Positions 19,027-27,493 of a stretch of 64,000 nucleotides of DNA are shown here, in pieces. The DNA comes from JAVVHH01 sp963848035 (GTDB lineage Bacteria > Pseudomonadota > Alphaproteobacteria > Acetobacterales > Acetobacteraceae). The DNA is taken from the NCBI GenBank assembly GCA_963848035.1, contig CAWKCD010000001.1:3968001-4032000 (forward strand), written 5' to 3'. The notes under the pieces are model-generated. The model did no database searches and was not told the origin of the DNA. It was given only the letters and a program-made list of their open reading frames with translations. How positions within the stretch are numbered: the stretch's first letter is position 1; each line of letters begins with the position of its first letter. A program made the translations under genes and the position numbers.

Positions 19027-19099
19027 TGCCGTCAACTATGTTGGCAGAGTGCCGCCATCGGCAACGCTTTGCACGCCATCAACCGCGCGGCCGGGCGGT

Positions 19100-19786
19100 T
19101 CAGACTGCCACCGACGTGGCGATGCCCTGCAACGGAAAGGCGAACAGGCGACCTTGACCGAGCAGCAATGCCCGGCCGCCCTCGGGGAACAGACGCGCGA
19201 TCGCCGGGCTCGAGACGTCGAGCCCTCCGGTGAACGCGCCGAGGGCCGGCAGCATCAGCCGATCCTCGCTGAGTACGAAACATGGCCGCGTCACCATGCC
19301 GGCTCGGGTCGGGATGCTGGCCTTCGGATGGTGATGCCCGACCAACTCAGGCCCGTGGCCGGGCCGCGCCTGGTGGCAGAACTCGAGCCCTTCAAGCGAC
19401 CAGCACGGCGTCGTCGTCCCCGCCAGGCCCGGCGCGGGCACTGGATCGTGGTTGCCGAGCACCCAAATGAAATCGATCGCCGCCGCCCAAGCCGACAAGC
19501 GCCGCGCGTCGGTGGTCGCCATGCGTGCGAAACCGTGACGGTCATGGAAACTGTCGCCCAGCGCCACGATCACCCGCGGCTGCCAACGCGCGATCAGCGC
19601 CCCGAGTCGGTCCAGCGTGGCCGCCGTGTCCCACGGCGGGACGAGGCTGCCATTGACCGCACAGGCCGAGCCCTTCTCGAGATGCAGGTCGGCGACGGCG
19701 AGCAAACCGGCATCCGGCCAGAACGCGCCGCCCAGCGAGTCGAGCAGCAGATCGTGACCGCCGAAGCGGACCGGAAGCGCGCTCAC
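19100..19786 (-). CDS. pdeM: Ligase-associated DNA damage response metallophosphoesterase PdeM
   Basis: 228 aa calcineurin-like phosphoesterase of the PdeM family, linked to DNA ligase and helicase genes in many bacteria. Metal motifs: VADLHLEKGSA near residue 31, GDSFHD near 77, LGNHDPV near 110, and GHHHPKA near 150. It starts within the last codons of the helicase gene (four-base overlap), the classic arrangement. Its substrate in DNA repair is not established. Confidence 0.9.
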   Translation of the reverse strand: MSALPVRFGGHDLLLDSLGGAFWPDAGLLAVADLHLEKGSACAVNGSLVPPWDTAATLDRLGALIARWQPRVIVALGDSFHDRHGFARMATTDARRLSAWAAAIDFIWVLGNHDPVPAPGLAGTTTPCWSLEGLEFCHQARPGHGPELVGHHHPKASIPTRAGMVTRPCFVLSEDRLMLPALGAFTGGLDVSSPAIARLFPEGGRALLLGQGRLFAFPLQGIATSVAV

Positions 19787-22272
19787 GCCTGCTGCCGACG
19801 GGGTTTGCGCTGTAGGATCGCCAGGTTCGCGCGGTGCACGGCATGCACGCGGATCGGCTTCTGGCTGGGCTCCGCCTGGCCTGTCGCCTCGGCCACCAGC
19901 GCCTCGGTCTCCTCCAACAGCGTGTCCTCCCCGCCTTCCGTCCGCACCGACTCACGCCCGATATCCAGCAGCACCGGCACCGCTAGCGGCGACACGCGCG
20001 AGAGCGGGACGTGTCGCACCCGCCCGGCGATTCGCGACAGCATGCCGGAGACGCGGCCGAGGTCGGTGAGCCCGCTGGCCGCATCGGCCCGCGTCGCCCG
20101 CAACAGGACGTGGTCCGGCTGGTGCCGGCGCAGCACGTCATAGATGAGGTCGGTGTTGACCGTGACCGACTTGCGCGTCCGCTCGAGCCCAGGCTGGTTG
20201 CGCTCGACCAGGCCGGAGATCACCGCGACGTTCCGGAAGGTCCGGCGCAGCATGCTGCTCTCGGCCATCCAGGCTTCGAGATCGTCGCCGAGCATGTCCT
20301 CCTCGAACAGCGCCGCGACATCGGTGGGCTCATGCGCGGACCAGGTGGCGATCACGTAGTCGGTGGCGACGAACCCCAGCGGCGCATAGCCGAAGCGCTC
20401 CATGCGTCGGGTCAGCAACATGCCCAGGGTCTGGTGAGCGTTGCGGCCCTCGAAGCAGTAGGCGACCAGATACCAGCGGCCATTGCGGGGGAATGTCTCG
20501 ACCAGCAGGTCTTCCGGCCCGGGCAGCTCCGATCGCTCGCGCTGCAGCTCCAGCCATTCCTGCACCGGCGCCGGAAACAGGTGCCACGTGCCGTGATCGT
20601 GCAGCATCGAGCGGACGCGGGCGGCGAGGTTGGTGGTGAGTGGTTGCCGGGCGCCGGCGTAGGCGGGCACCATCGGCTCGCCGTCGCCGCCATCCGCCAC
20701 CTCGACCGTGGTCTCGCGGACGCGAATGAATTTCAGCAGGCGTCCGGCGAACATGAAAGTCGCTCCAGGCGGCATCATGTTGACGAAGCTCTCCTCGATC
20801 TCGCCCAAGCTTGGCCCGCCGCGCCCCGCGTACCGCACTTTCAGGAGCGGCGCCTCGACGATGGTGCCGAGGTTCATTCGGGCCATGCGCGCGATCTTTT
20901 CGCTGCGGATGTGGACTATCCCCTCTGCATCGCGAAACAACTTTCGATAGCGATCATAGGCCGCGAGGGCATAGCCGCCGTTCTCGACGAACCCCAACAC
21001 GTCGTCGAAATCCTTCCGGCTGATCATCGCATAGGGGGCGGCTTGCACCACCTCCGCGAACATATCCTCCGGCCGGAACGGCCCGGCCGCCGCGGTCAGC
21101 AGCAGATGCTGCGCCAGCACGTCGAGCCCGCCGGGCCGCGGCACGTCGCCATCCTGCTCGCCGGCGGCCACCCCCTCGATCGCGGCTTCGCATTCCAGCA
21201 ACTCGAACCGGTTCGCGGGGACCAGCAGCGCGTTCGATGTCTCATCCATGCGGTGGTTGGCGCGTCCGACCCGCTGCAGCAGGCGCGAGACGCCTTTCGG
21301 CGCGCCGACCTGGATCACCTGGTCAACGCCGCCCCAATCGATCCCGAGATCGAGCGACGATGTCGCCACCACCGCCCGCAGCTTGCCTTCGGCCATTGCC
21401 GCCTCGACCCGGCGCCGCTGTCCGATGTCGAGGCTGCCGTGATGGACGGCAATCGGTAGCGTGTCGACGTTGATCTTCCAGAGCGCCTGGAACATCAGCT
21501 CGCCCTGCGCCCGGGTGTTGACGAAGACGATGGTCATCCGGGCTGCCTTGATCCGCTCGAGGATTCGCGATGCCGCGGTCAGGCCCATATGGCCTGACCA
21601 GGGCAGCCGCTCTTCCGGCAGCATGATCGCCAGTTCCGGCGGCGCGCCTTCGGCGACCTCGATCAGCGCCGGGTCGCCGCCGAGCCAATCCAGCAGCGCC
21701 CGCTTGTGCGCGATCGTGGCCGACAGGCCGACGCGGCGGATGGCGGGCGCCAGCGCATGCAGACGCGCGATCCCGAGAGCCAACTGGTCGCCACGCTTGG
21801 TGCCGGCTAGGGCGTGGACCTCGTCCACGATCACTGTGCGCAATCCCGCGAACAGGCGCTCCGCGTCCTTCTGCGACAGGAGCAGCGCCAGGCTCTCCGG
21901 CGTGGTCAGCAGGAGATTGGGTGGCCTCTCCTTCAACCGCGCCCGCCGATTCTGCGGGGTATCGCCGCTGCGCGTCTCGACCGAGATCGCCAATTTCATA
22001 TCCTCGATCGGCGTCAGCAGGTTGCGCGCAACGTCGGTCGCCAGCGCCTTGAGCGGGCTGATGTAGAGCGTATGAAGTCCTTCGGTCGGCCGTTCCGCCA
22101 GTTCGATCAGGCTCGCCAGGAAGCCGGCCAGCGTCTTGCCGCCGCCGGTCGGCGCGACCAGCAGCGTGCTTCGGCCGGCGCGTGCGCTCTCGATCATCGC
22201 CAGCTGATGCGGTCGTGGCGCCCAGCCGCGCCCGGCGAACCAGGTGCCGAAAGGTTCTGGCAATGTTCCCAT
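19783..22272 (-). CDS. Ligase-associated DNA damage response DEXH-box helicase (Lhr-type)
   Basis: 829 aa Lhr-core superfamily 2 helicase, expected to unwind DNA or DNA-RNA duplexes 3' to 5'. Walker A is APTGGGKT near residue 41, DEVH motif VDEVHAL near 151, motif III SATI near 185, and motif VI RVGRANHR near 350. The Lhr winged-helix and core domains follow to residue 800. The sequence matches the ligase-associated subgroup. It overlaps pdeM by four bases. The usual partners, an ATP-dependent DNA ligase and an MBL-fold exonuclease, are not adjacent: upstream lies epmA on the other strand. Confidence 0.93.
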   Translation of the reverse strand: MGTLPEPFGTWFAGRGWAPRPHQLAMIESARAGRSTLLVAPTGGGKTLAGFLASLIELAERPTEGLHTLYISPLKALATDVARNLLTPIEDMKLAISVETRSGDTPQNRRARLKERPPNLLLTTPESLALLLSQKDAERLFAGLRTVIVDEVHALAGTKRGDQLALGIARLHALAPAIRRVGLSATIAHKRALLDWLGGDPALIEVAEGAPPELAIMLPEERLPWSGHMGLTAASRILERIKAARMTIVFVNTRAQGELMFQALWKINVDTLPIAVHHGSLDIGQRRRVEAAMAEGKLRAVVATSSLDLGIDWGGVDQVIQVGAPKGVSRLLQRVGRANHRMDETSNALLVPANRFELLECEAAIEGVAAGEQDGDVPRPGGLDVLAQHLLLTAAAGPFRPEDMFAEVVQAAPYAMISRKDFDDVLGFVENGGYALAAYDRYRKLFRDAEGIVHIRSEKIARMARMNLGTIVEAPLLKVRYAGRGGPSLGEIEESFVNMMPPGATFMFAGRLLKFIRVRETTVEVADGGDGEPMVPAYAGARQPLTTNLAARVRSMLHDHGTWHLFPAPVQEWLELQRERSELPGPEDLLVETFPRNGRWYLVAYCFEGRNAHQTLGMLLTRRMERFGYAPLGFVATDYVIATWSAHEPTDVAALFEEDMLGDDLEAWMAESSMLRRTFRNVAVISGLVERNQPGLERTRKSVTVNTDLIYDVLRRHQPDHVLLRATRADAASGLTDLGRVSGMLSRIAGRVRHVPLSRVSPLAVPVLLDIGRESVRTEGGEDTLLEETEALVAEATGQAEPSQKPIRVHAVHRANLAILQRKPRRQQA

Positions 22273-22337
22273 CTACCACCAGAGATAGACCGACTTCCCG
22301 AAAGATCAAACCTCGTTCGGCGCCGGGGCGCGCGCGC

Positions 22338-22343
22338 TATAAG
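22338..22343 (+). promoter_or_regulatory. Candidate -10 element of a leaderless epmA promoter
   Basis: TATAAG lies five bases before the ATG of epmA, so transcription would start at or one base from the A of the ATG and give a leaderless mRNA. No Shine-Dalgarno sequence precedes this ATG. A weak -35 match (TTCGGC) lies 16 bases upstream. A similar TAAAG element followed by CCCGGCC precedes the ATG at 13110. Prediction only. Confidence 0.4.
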
Positions 22344-22348
22344 CGGCC

Positions 22349-23326
22349 ATGACGCTTCCGCCCTGGCACCCCGAGAGCTACGCCGCCCGGCTTCCTTTCT
22401 TGCAACGCCGATCCCTGTTGACGCAGGCGGTCCGTTCGTTCTTTGCCGCCCGCGGCTATGCCGAAGTGGAAACGCCGTATGCCGTGCCGACGCCCGGGGA
22501 GGAGGTGCATTTGCGCGCCTGGCGCACGGTTCGCCATGCGCCCGACGGTCAGGCCACCCCGCTCCACCTTCATACCAGCCCGGAGTTCGCGATGAAGCGG
22601 CTCCTCGTGGCGGGCGCCGGGCCGATCTTCCAGCTCGCCCGGGTCTGGCGCGACTTCGAAGGAAGCCGGACCCATCTCTGCGAGTTCACGATGCTGGAGT
22701 GGTACCGGCCCGGCGTCGGATTGACCGAACTCATGGACGAGACCGAGACACTGCTCAGGGCGACGCTGCCGCCGGAGATTTGGCAACATGGCTGCGAGCG
22801 CATCACGGTCGCCGAAGCCTTCCACCGCTGGGCCGGCGCCGACGTGCTCGCGACCGAGGGCAATGCGGCCGCGCTGGCTCGGGATGCGGGGACGGTGCTC
22901 CGGAACGAGGAGAACTGGGAGGACCTGTTCTTCAGGCTCCTGCTCGAGCGCATCGAACCGCAACTCGGGCGGGACCGTCCGAGCTTCCTGACGCACTGGC
23001 CGGCGTCGCAGGCAGCGCTTGCCCGTCGCGACCCGGCGGACCCACGGGTTGCCCTCCGCTTCGAGCTGTTCGCCGGCGGCATGGAACTCGCCAACGCGTT
23101 CGAGGAACTGACCGACGCAGACGAGCAGCAGGCGCGTTTCGTCGCGGACCGGGATCGGCGGCACGCGCTCTATGGCCCGAGCTGGCCGCTCGACGAGGAT
23201 TTCCTCGCCGCGCTCCGGCACGGTATGCCGCAGGCATCCGGCATCGCACTCGGCTTCGATCGGCTGGCGATGCTGGCGTCCGGCGCGACACGGATCGAGC
23301 AGGTGCTGTGGATGCCGCTGGCGTGA
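22349..23326 (+). CDS. epmA: EF-P lysine aminoacylase EpmA (PoxA/GenX)
   Basis: 325 aa class II lysyl-tRNA-synthetase paralogue that attaches (R)-beta-lysine to elongation factor P instead of charging tRNA. Motif 2 region: HTSPEFAMKRLL, then RVWRDFEGSRTHLCEFTMLEW near residues 93-113. Motif 3: GIALGFDRLAML near residue 300. The anticodon-binding domain of LysS is absent, the diagnostic trait of EpmA. epmB (lysine 2,3-aminomutase) and efp are not in the window. Divergent from the helicase, with 76 bases between them. Confidence 0.94.
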   Translation: MTLPPWHPESYAARLPFLQRRSLLTQAVRSFFAARGYAEVETPYAVPTPGEEVHLRAWRTVRHAPDGQATPLHLHTSPEFAMKRLLVAGAGPIFQLARVWRDFEGSRTHLCEFTMLEWYRPGVGLTELMDETETLLRATLPPEIWQHGCERITVAEAFHRWAGADVLATEGNAAALARDAGTVLRNEENWEDLFFRLLLERIEPQLGRDRPSFLTHWPASQAALARRDPADPRVALRFELFAGGMELANAFEELTDADEQQARFVADRDRRHALYGPSWPLDEDFLAALRHGMPQASGIALGFDRLAMLASGATRIEQVLWMPLA

Positions 23327-23361
23327 ATGCAACCGAGGCAGAACTCATTGCTTGGGACATC

Positions 23362-23704
23362 ATGAGACCGATCGCGCTCCTTGTCCTGTCCGTGCTCGCC
23401 GGCTGCGCCACCGGGCCATCCCGTTCGGAGGTGCTGGCTTCGCTCGTTGGTCACAACGAAGCGGATGTCTTGCGCGCTTTGGGTGCGCCGAACCGGATCC
23501 TGGAGGCGAACGGCAGCAAGTTCTATGCTTACGACGAGCGACGGCTGGATTATGCGCCGGCGCCGGGTTTCGCGCCGTTCGGGCCATTCGGCTACGGCTA
23601 CTTCGGCCCGTCGGCCATCCCATTCGATCGCACCTGCGAGACGACCGTCGAAATCAGCGATTCGCGGGTTCGGACGTGGAATTCTACGCGGCAATGGCTG
23701 TTGA
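23362..23704 (+). CDS. Small lipoprotein, BamE/SmpA-like fold (frameshifted near its end)
   Basis: Putative outer-membrane lipoprotein. The signal peptide ends in the lipobox LAGC near residue 15. The mature part has SEVLASLVGHNEADVLRALG and KFYAYD, resembling small BamE/SmpA-type proteins that start with a 'G-x-D-x-L-x-x-LG' helix. In the frame as given it runs to 23751 with an implausible Arg-rich tail. Dropping one T near 23682-23683 gives RTWNLRGNGC and a stop at 23704; an RGNxC ending is a common finish for this kind of protein. The bases after 23704 are AT-rich and look intergenic. Function unknown. Confidence 0.7.
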
Positions 23705-23764
23705 GAGCTGAAACTCTTCGTACACTATCGCGTAGACGATCCAAGACTTAGGAAATGGATCGTC

Positions 23765-23935
23765 ATGAACAATATAGTGGTTCGTTTGATCGCGGTGTCA
23801 TTGACCGCCCTCTCGATTGCAGCTTGCTCCACCGCAGCGGCACCGTCCGGCCCTGCGGGGCAGCCGAGCACCGGTGACGTCAACCCGGTGACCGGCTCGC
23901 GCGGCGGCACCAACGGCGGCGGCGCCGCCCGATAA
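23765..23935 (+). CDS. 56-residue lipoprotein
   Basis: Small open frame with a strong start (AGGAAATGGA upstream). The signal peptide reads VRLIAVSLTALSIAAC with a lipobox IAAC, so Cys21 would be lipidated. The mature part is only 36 residues, rich in Gly, Pro, Ser and Thr, and ends RGGTNGGGAAR; it is probably unstructured. It follows an AT-rich stretch with a weak promoter-like TTGAGA and is followed by a 10-bp stem hairpin, so it may be its own transcription unit. No family recognised. Confidence 0.6.
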   Translation: MNNIVVRLIAVSLTALSIAACSTAAAPSGPAGQPSTGDVNPVTGSRGGTNGGGAAR

Positions 23936-23947
23936 TCAGGCCTTTGC

Positions 23948-23974
23948 AACGGCGGCCGTCGTATGGCCGCCGTT
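23948..23974 (+). terminator. Perfect 10-bp stem hairpin after the small lipoprotein
   Basis: AACGGCGGCC and GGCCGCCGTT form a perfect 10-bp stem around a 7-base loop, 12 bases after the stop codon at 23935. No T-run follows, so it is not a textbook Rho-independent terminator, but the position after a gene end suggests transcription termination or 3'-end protection. Confidence 0.45.
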
Positions 23975-24041
23975 GATGGGCCCGGTCTCGCTGTCTGCTT
24001 GACGCCGGTGTAGCCTGCCGCAGTGACAGCGGGTCGGCAGA

Positions 24042-24917
24042 ATGCAAGTGGTTCATGTGGGTGTCGTCGGGCTCGGCAACATGGGCCTGCCGATGGCATC
24101 GGTCCTTCGGCGCAGCGGCTTTGACATCAGTGGCTGTGACCTCAACGAAGCCCGTCGAGCGGCCGCCATCGAGGCGGGAATTCCGCTGAGGTCTCTGGAA
24201 GACCTGCTCGCTCGATCCGACATCATCGTTTCATCCCTGCCGCTGGCTCGCGACGTGGTCGGCGTTCTGACCGGATCGAGCACCCTGCTTTCGCGACGAG
24301 ATCGGCGTGTGATCGTCCTGGATACCTCGACCGCCGATCCGACGACCAGCCGACAACTCGCACAGACCCTGGCAGCGGCCGGCCATGGCCATTTGGATGC
24401 GCCCGTCAGCGGCGGCCCGGCGGGTGCGGCTGCTGGAACCCTGACAATGATGATCGGCGGCGACGAGGCCGACATTGCCGAGGCACGGCCGGTGATCGAC
24501 GCGGTTGCTTCCAAGGCCATCCACGTAGGGCCCTCTGGCGCAGGCAACGTCGCCAAGCTGATCAACAACATGCTGGTCGCTGCTCACATGCTCAGCACCG
24601 GCGAGGCATTTCGTTTGGCCGAAGCGGCCGGTGTCTCGGCCGACGCCGTGCTGCAAGTCGTCAATGCCGCCACTGGGCGCAGCGCGATCAGCGAGATCCA
24701 TTTTCCCAAATGGATCATGTCGAACCGGTTCGACAGTGGGTTCTCCGCCGGGTTGATGCGCAAAGACGTAGGGCTGGCCGCGGATCTCGCGGCCGAGTTC
24801 GGGATGGAACTGCCGCTCAGCCGCGAGGTGAGCCGCCTGTGGCTCGAGGACCGCACGGCCGTGACGGACCAAGAGGACTTCACGCTGATGTCCGGCTATC
24901 GGCCGAAGCCGGCGTGA
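24042..24917 (+). CDS. NAD(P)-dependent oxidoreductase, 3-hydroxyisobutyrate dehydrogenase family
   Basis: 291 aa beta-hydroxyacid dehydrogenase. Rossmann motif VGLGNMGLPMA at residues 8-18; substrate-binding DAPVSGGPAGAAAG near 119; catalytic Lys in GNVAKLINNML near 172. It is a relative of 3-hydroxyisobutyrate, tartronate-semialdehyde and glyoxylate reductases. The stop codon overlaps the start of the VOC gene, opening a three-gene operon with the VOC and carboxymuconolactone decarboxylase-like proteins. Substrate not determinable. Confidence 0.9.
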   Translation: MQVVHVGVVGLGNMGLPMASVLRRSGFDISGCDLNEARRAAAIEAGIPLRSLEDLLARSDIIVSSLPLARDVVGVLTGSSTLLSRRDRRVIVLDTSTADPTTSRQLAQTLAAAGHGHLDAPVSGGPAGAAAGTLTMMIGGDEADIAEARPVIDAVASKAIHVGPSGAGNVAKLINNMLVAAHMLSTGEAFRLAEAAGVSADAVLQVVNAATGRSAISEIHFPKWIMSNRFDSGFSAGLMRKDVGLAADLAAEFGMELPLSREVSRLWLEDRTAVTDQEDFTLMSGYRPKPA

Positions 24918-25798
24918 TGTTGGCGATCGACCATCCGCTGGTGCTGGTGCGCGACATCGAAGCCACGGCAGCACGGTATCGGGCGCTCGGTTTCAATACC
25001 GCGCCGACCGGCAAGCATCCTTGGGGGACCAGCACCAGCTTGATCACCTTCGAGCGGTCCGCGCTCGAATTGATGAGCATCTACGACGACACCTTGCTCG
25101 ACAGTCATGCAGTAGGAACGTTCCGATTCGGCCGACACATGGCCGAGGCCCTCGCCGAGCGGGAAGGCGTGTCGCTGGTGGCGCTCTACAGTGAGGACGC
25201 GCCAGCCGATCGAGCACGGGCCGAAGCGCGAGGCCTGGCCGCGCAAGGGCGGGTCGATTTCCGCCGCCGAGTCAAGATCCCCGGTGCGGACTGGGACGAA
25301 GCGGTCGTGACGCTCGAGATCCTGCTCGACCCGGCACTGCCGCGCGCGTCCAACTTCCTCTGTCAGCAGCACCGGCCGGAGCTGATCTGGGTCCCGGAGT
25401 GGCTGCTCCACCCAAATGGAGCACTGGGCTTCGCGGGGATCACCTACGCTACGAGCGATCCCGCGCCCTTGCTGGCTCGGCTGCGTGCGCTGTTCGGCGA
25501 TGCATCGGTGCGGCGGACCGCGATCGGTCATGAGGCGGCCACCGGACGCGGCGTGATTACGGTGGTGGAACCGGGCGTCTGGGCGCAAGAGATCGGCGTC
25601 GATGCGGAACCGGCGATCGGCGCCGAGACGGCCTGCATCGGCATCGATATCCGCGTGTCGGATCTGGACGCGGTTTCGACGATCTTGCGGGACGGGAGCA
25701 TCGACGCGGTGCTGCACCGGCGGAGCATCGCACTTCCAAAATTCGACGATTACGGCAACGTGCTGTTGCGGTTCGTGACCAAGGAGAACACGGCGTGA
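24917..25798 (+). CDS. VOC family protein (glyoxalase-like domain)
   Basis: 293 aa protein with two vicinal-oxygen-chelate modules. The first opens AIDHPLVLVRDIEATAARY, the classical VOC start with the His metal ligand. The second module lies around residues 165-285 (GFAGITYATSDPAPLL onward). The central FLCQQHRPE segment is a hallmark of the glyoxalase-like PF13468 group. ATG shares its A with the preceding TGA, and the stop overlaps the next GTG. Might act on an aromatic or lactone intermediate; unproven. Confidence 0.83.
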   Translation: MLAIDHPLVLVRDIEATAARYRALGFNTAPTGKHPWGTSTSLITFERSALELMSIYDDTLLDSHAVGTFRFGRHMAEALAEREGVSLVALYSEDAPADRARAEARGLAAQGRVDFRRRVKIPGADWDEAVVTLEILLDPALPRASNFLCQQHRPELIWVPEWLLHPNGALGFAGITYATSDPAPLLARLRALFGDASVRRTAIGHEAATGRGVITVVEPGVWAQEIGVDAEPAIGAETACIGIDIRVSDLDAVSTILRDGSIDAVLHRRSIALPKFDDYGNVLLRFVTKENTA

Positions 25799-26178
25799 CC
25801 GACGAGATGTTGCAACGAGGCAAGCGCATCCGCGGCGAGGTGATCGGCGTCCAGCGGTCCGAAGCGGCGCTCGACGGCGCCACGCCGTTCGATCGCCCGT
25901 TCCAAGAACTCGCGCTGCGCTACTGCTGGGGCGAGGTCTGGGGGCGACCGGGGCTGGATCGGCGGACCCGCAGCATCGTCAATCTCGCCATGTTGGCGGC
26001 GATGGCCAAGCCGAACGAGCTGAAGATCCATGTGCGCGGCGCGTTGACGAACGGGGTGACGCGCGAGGAGATCCAGGAGATTTTCCTGCAAGCTTGCATC
26101 TATTGCGGCGTGCCGACCGCGGGCGAGGCGTTCAAGGTGGCCCGCGAGGTGTTCGAGGAACCCGAGTTCAATCCGTAG
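25795..26178 (+). CDS. Carboxymuconolactone decarboxylase family protein
   Basis: 127 aa, all-helical AhpD/PcaC-type fold. WGEVWGRPGLDRRTRSI near residue 45 and the hallmark HVRGALTNGVTREEIQEI near 79 match the 4-carboxymuconolactone decarboxylase branch. The Cys in QACIYCG lies where related proteins have active-site or structural residues. GTG start overlaps the VOC stop by four bases. A paralogue is at 53293. Probably a decarboxylase or isomerase for an aromatic-derived lactone, by family only. Confidence 0.87.
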   Translation: MTDEMLQRGKRIRGEVIGVQRSEAALDGATPFDRPFQELALRYCWGEVWGRPGLDRRTRSIVNLAMLAAMAKPNELKIHVRGALTNGVTREEIQEIFLQACIYCGVPTAGEAFKVAREVFEEPEFNP

Positions 26179-27493
26179 CCCGGCCGCGCAGGTTCTCGCG
26201 CAGGGTCCGCCCGCTATACTCCTTCCGGAATAACCCGCGGCGCTGCAGTTCAGGGACGACACTGCGGCAGAATTGTTCGAACATGCTCGGGAAGGTCGTC
26301 GGGGTGACCACGAACCCATCGCATACGCCGGCCTCGAACATGGCCTGGAGCCGGTCGGCGACCTGACTGGCGGTGCCGATGATCTCGCGCACATCGCGTT
26401 GGACCGCGGCTTCGCGAATACCCGCGCTGCCTGCGCGCAAGTGCTGGTCCAGTATCTGATCGTAGCCGACCATCCCCTGGTTACCTTGCAGGCGCTTCAG
26501 GTCGGCCGCGTCTTTCACCTTGCTGAGATCCGCGCCCAGGCTGCTCGACGACGCGGCCAGGCTGAGTTCAGGGTCGACCAGGCTGTCGAGATAGGCGGCC
26601 TTCTCCCGTGCGATCGATTCCGTCTCGCCGAGCACGACGGTGATCGCCGGCAGAACGGCGCACTCGTCGGGGGCGCGGCCCTTCGAGGCCATGCGTCCCT
26701 TCAGGTCGTCGTAGAACGCCCGCATGTCGGCTTCGCCGCGCTGGATGGTGAACACCACCTCGGCCCAGCGCGCCGCGAAGTCGCGGCCGCGGTCGGAGCT
26801 GCCGGCCTGCATGATGACGGGATGACCTTGCGGGCTGCGCGGGATGGAGAGCGGGCCGCGGCTGCGGACCCAGCGGCCCTCGTAGTTGGCGTAATGCACC
26901 TTGGCCGGGTCGGCGAGGATGCCGGCCTGCTTGTCGAGCACGAACGCGTCCGGCTCCCAACCGTGCCAGAGAGAGAAGCAGGCTTCGAGCACTTCGTCCG
27001 CGCGGTCGTAACGCTCCTCCTTCGGCGGCAGCTCGAGCATCCCCGCGTTCTGCGCCTCGAGGTTGGTCGCCGAGGTCACCACGTTCCAGGCGACCCGGCC
27101 CTTGCTCATCACGTCCAGTGAGGCGAGCCAGCGCGCGAGGTGATACGGCGTGTGGAAACTGGTCGACAGCGTGGCGCCCAGCCCGAGATGCCGGGTCGCG
27201 GCCGCCATCACCGGCAGCACGACGGTCGGGTCGAGGAAGCTGATCTGCCCACCACGGCGGACATAGGCGTCGAAGCTGCCTTGATGGACGTCGTACAGGC
27301 CGAACAGGTCGGCGAAGAAGCATCCGTCGAACTTCGCCTGTTCCAGCAGCCGCGCGATGTGTTCGTAGCGTGAGGGCTCGAAGATATCGTCGAGCGTCGA
27401 CTCCGGATGGCGCCAGGCGCTGACATGGAGCGCGGTCGGTCCGGTCTTGAGATAGGCGACCAGACGCATCTGGCGCGCGGGACGCTCAGGCAT
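26168..27493 (-). CDS. LLM-class flavin-dependent monooxygenase (NtaA/SnaA/DszA type)
   Basis: 441 aa FMN-dependent monooxygenase, likely fed by a separate flavin reductase. Family segments: FDGCFFADLFGLYDVHQGS near residue 55, PVMAAATRHLGLGATLST near 95, GRVAWNVVTS near 130, and QAGSSDRGRDFAARWAE near 235. This is the branch that oxidises nitrilotriacetate, EDTA or dibenzothiophene sulfone. Start chosen at ATG 27493, overlapping the upstream aminotransferase by eight bases; 27499 and 27469 are alternatives. The last 11 bases overlap the convergent decarboxylase-like gene. Confidence 0.88.
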   Translation of the reverse strand: MPERPARQMRLVAYLKTGPTALHVSAWRHPESTLDDIFEPSRYEHIARLLEQAKFDGCFFADLFGLYDVHQGSFDAYVRRGGQISFLDPTVVLPVMAAATRHLGLGATLSTSFHTPYHLARWLASLDVMSKGRVAWNVVTSATNLEAQNAGMLELPPKEERYDRADEVLEACFSLWHGWEPDAFVLDKQAGILADPAKVHYANYEGRWVRSRGPLSIPRSPQGHPVIMQAGSSDRGRDFAARWAEVVFTIQRGEADMRAFYDDLKGRMASKGRAPDECAVLPAITVVLGETESIAREKAAYLDSLVDPELSLAASSSSLGADLSKVKDAADLKRLQGNQGMVGYDQILDQHLRAGSAGIREAAVQRDVREIIGTASQVADRLQAMFEAGVCDGFVVTPTTFPSMFEQFCRSVVPELQRRGLFRKEYSGRTLRENLRGRATD

